The translations under genes and the position numbers were made by a program. Source: an uncultured Trueperaceae bacterium (lineage in GTDB: Bacteria; Deinococcota; Deinococci; Deinococcales; Trueperaceae). Taken from it: DNA of 15,455 nt. The DNA lies in NCBI GenBank assembly GCA_937907415.1, contig CALCHY010000079.1, forward strand, positions 1 to 15,455. Direction: 5' to 3'. Within the stretch, counting starts at the first letter, position 1. Each line of letters opens with the position of its first letter. Shown piece after piece: positions 14,427 through 15,455 of this stretch. Below the pieces are notes generated by a model. That model searched no databases and was not told where the DNA came from. It was given only the letters and a program-made list of their open reading frames with translations.

Positions 14427-14600
14427 GTTGTATTGCGAGCACATTCGTTTTCCGTCGACCTGGTTAAGTGCCCGTAGCCGGACCCACAAAGTCCGAGACC
14501 TTGGCACCTGAGTACACCTGTGCTCACTGGACTGCCCACCGGATGGCAAGGAGGCGCGAGAACCCCTCCGCCTGGCGAGACCATCCAGCAGGAGACACCG
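14427..14600 (+). promoter_or_regulatory. Possibly structured 5' leader of the downstream lipoprotein gene
   Basis: No gene is seen here. The segment can fold into successive stems: CGGAC/GTCCG (14479-14483 with 14491-14495); AGTCC/GGACT (14490-14494 with 14529-14533, exclusive with the former); GAGTAC-ACCT-GTGCTC (14510-14525); and GGATGG/CCATCC (14541-14546 with 14581-14586) enclosing GGAGG/CCTCC (14550-14554 with 14565-14569). The last stem ends 3 nt before the AGGAG ribosome site at 14590-14594. I do not recognise a known riboswitch class. A promoter would have to lie near 14430-14470, but no convincing -35/-10 pair is visible. Confidence 0.3.
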
Positions 14601-15455
14601 ATGCACCGTAGGTCGACTTCGTCCGAAGGTACCATGCGACCCCAAAACCACTACCGGGCCCTCGGCCTGACCCTGATTACCGCGCTGACGCTGCTTCTGA
14701 CGTCGTGCTCCCAATCCACAATCGCTCGTCCAGAGCGGCCGAACGAACCAAAGCCACCCATAGACGTCGCGTCCGAGTGGACGAGCGTCAACATCGGCGA
14801 GCCCGCCCGGCTTGGCGACACGGTCGTGGAGGACGATAGCCTCGTAGTCCTCGCGTCGGGCGTCGACGTCTGGAACAACTCGGACTCCTTCAGGTACATC
14901 TACCACCCCCTCAACGGCGACGGCGAGCTCACGGTGATGGTCGACAGCATGCAGGCGCCGGACGAGTGGACCAAGGTGGGGTTGATGGTGCGCGAGGATC
15001 TTAGTGCTTCGGCGCGTAACGCCTTCATCCTGCTGACCGATTTCAACGGTGTGTTGTTCCAGCGCCGCGAGGTGAAGGGCGGCGCCACCGACGACGTGCT
15101 GCCCGACGGCACCTACATGCGCGACTACGCTGCCTCAGCCCCATGGTGGCTGCAACTCGAGCGCGCCGGCGACGTTCTCATCGCCAGGCACTCGCAAGAC
15201 GGCAACACCTGGAGCGAGTTGGGCCGCGTGGCCCTGGCCATGCCGGACGACGTCCTGATAGGCATGGCAGTGACTAGCCGCAACCCCGACGCGATAGCGC
15301 GGGCCGTGTTCACCAACGTCATGCTCCAGAACGCCGAGAACCCGGCGGAACCGAACGAGCCAAGCGAACCTGCCGACCCCGGCACGCCAAGCGAGCCGAC
15401 GGTGCCACCCGTGCCTATTTCTGGTCCGTCTGTGTCTATGTCGTTCTCGCGGAGT
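14601..15455 (+). CDS. Lipoprotein with concanavalin-A-like (DUF1349-type) domain, truncated by the window edge
   Basis: 285 codons are open to the last base. ATG 14601 has AGGAG 6 nt upstream; ATG 14634 is a weaker alternative. The signal peptide has the hydrophobic stretch LGLTLITALTLLLTSC with Cys36 as lipidation site. After a Pro/Glu-rich stretch (RPERPNEPKPP), residues of about 55-240 form one beta-sandwich domain. It has the pattern DVWNNSDSFRYIYHPLNGDG, then WTKVGLMVRED, NAFILLTD, WWLQLERAG, DGNTWSELGRV and IGMAVTSRN, typical of the laminin-G/concanavalin-like domains found next to glycosidases and in secreted bacterial proteins. From about residue 247 a proline/glutamate linker (EPNEPSEPADPGTPSEP) follows, probably leading to more domains outside the window. 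It is likely a cell-envelope or surface protein binding carbohydrate. No catalytic part is visible. Confidence 0.8.
   Translation, partial: MHRRSTSSEGTMRPQNHYRALGLTLITALTLLLTSCSQSTIARPERPNEPKPPIDVASEWTSVNIGEPARLGDTVVEDDSLVVLASGVDVWNNSDSFRYIYHPLNGDGELTVMVDSMQAPDEWTKVGLMVREDLSASARNAFILLTDFNGVLFQRREVKGGATDDVLPDGTYMRDYAASAPWWLQLERAGDVLIARHSQDGNTWSELGRVALAMPDDVLIGMAVTSRNPDAIARAVFTNVMLQNAENPAEPNEPSEPADPGTPSEPTVPPVPISGPSVSMSFSRS

Noticed and set aside
14480..14600. Known riboswitch (cyclic-di-GMP class I or similar) upstream of the lipoprotein
   Set aside because: The conserved class motifs I know, such as the GCAAAGCC core, are absent. It is kept only as an unclassified structured leader.

Overview
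The window is high-GC bacterial DNA carrying part of a cell-surface glycan locus. Two large secreted lipoproteins interrupt or follow the glycan genes. No rRNA, tRNA, CRISPR array, insertion sequence or transposase is visible. Start-codon usage is mixed (ATG, GTG, TTG). Some genes have clear Shine-Dalgarno sites, while others have a TANNNT-like -10 box almost touching the start codon. That layout, the GC content and the lipoprotein types would fit Deinococcota (for example a Trueperaceae relative), but this is inference and not a firm assignment.

Layout. (1) 1-3997, plus strand: the tail of a UDP-glucuronate-epimerase-like SDR; a membrane-bound CapD/WbpM/PglF-type nucleotide-sugar 4,6-dehydratase; an aldo/keto reductase; and a GalE-like SDR epimerase joined to it by an ATGA overlap. 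(2) 10214-4007, minus strand: a compact five-gene operon, in transcription order a DegT/PglE-type PLP aminotransferase, an AsnB-type glutamine amidotransferase, an AMP-forming acyl/amino-acid ligase, an acyl carrier protein and a divergent NadE-like PP-loop enzyme. It runs convergently into the GalE-like gene, with only 9 bp between stop codons. (3) 10248-10418: a divergent promoter region. (4) 10419-13471, plus strand: a PglD-like left-handed beta-helix acetyltransferase, then a lipoprotein with three tandem Ig-like repeats and an internalin-like leucine-rich repeat domain, closed by a strong hairpin terminator. (5) 13624-14310, plus strand: a PglC-like monotopic phosphoglycosyl transferase. 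(6) 14311-14600: a gene-free stretch with stem-loops, a T run and a possibly structured leader. (7) 14601 to the edge: a second lipoprotein with a concanavalin-A-like domain and a proline-rich linker.

How the genes may work together. Dehydratase, aminotransferase, acetyltransferase and phosphoglycosyl transferase together match the four steps of a bacillosamine-type route (PglF, PglE, PglD, PglC). This would make a di-N-acetylated trideoxy sugar nucleotide and load the sugar phosphate on undecaprenyl phosphate. The minus-strand operon adds something else: an ATP-driven carboxylate-activation and carrier-protein module (ligase plus ACP) together with two PP-loop ATP-pyrophosphatases (AsnB and the NadE-like protein). 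It looks like a device to build an amidated or aminoacyl/acyl substituent on a carrier and place it on an amino sugar. This module, and especially the NadE-like protein with altered substrate motifs, is the best candidate here for an under-described system.
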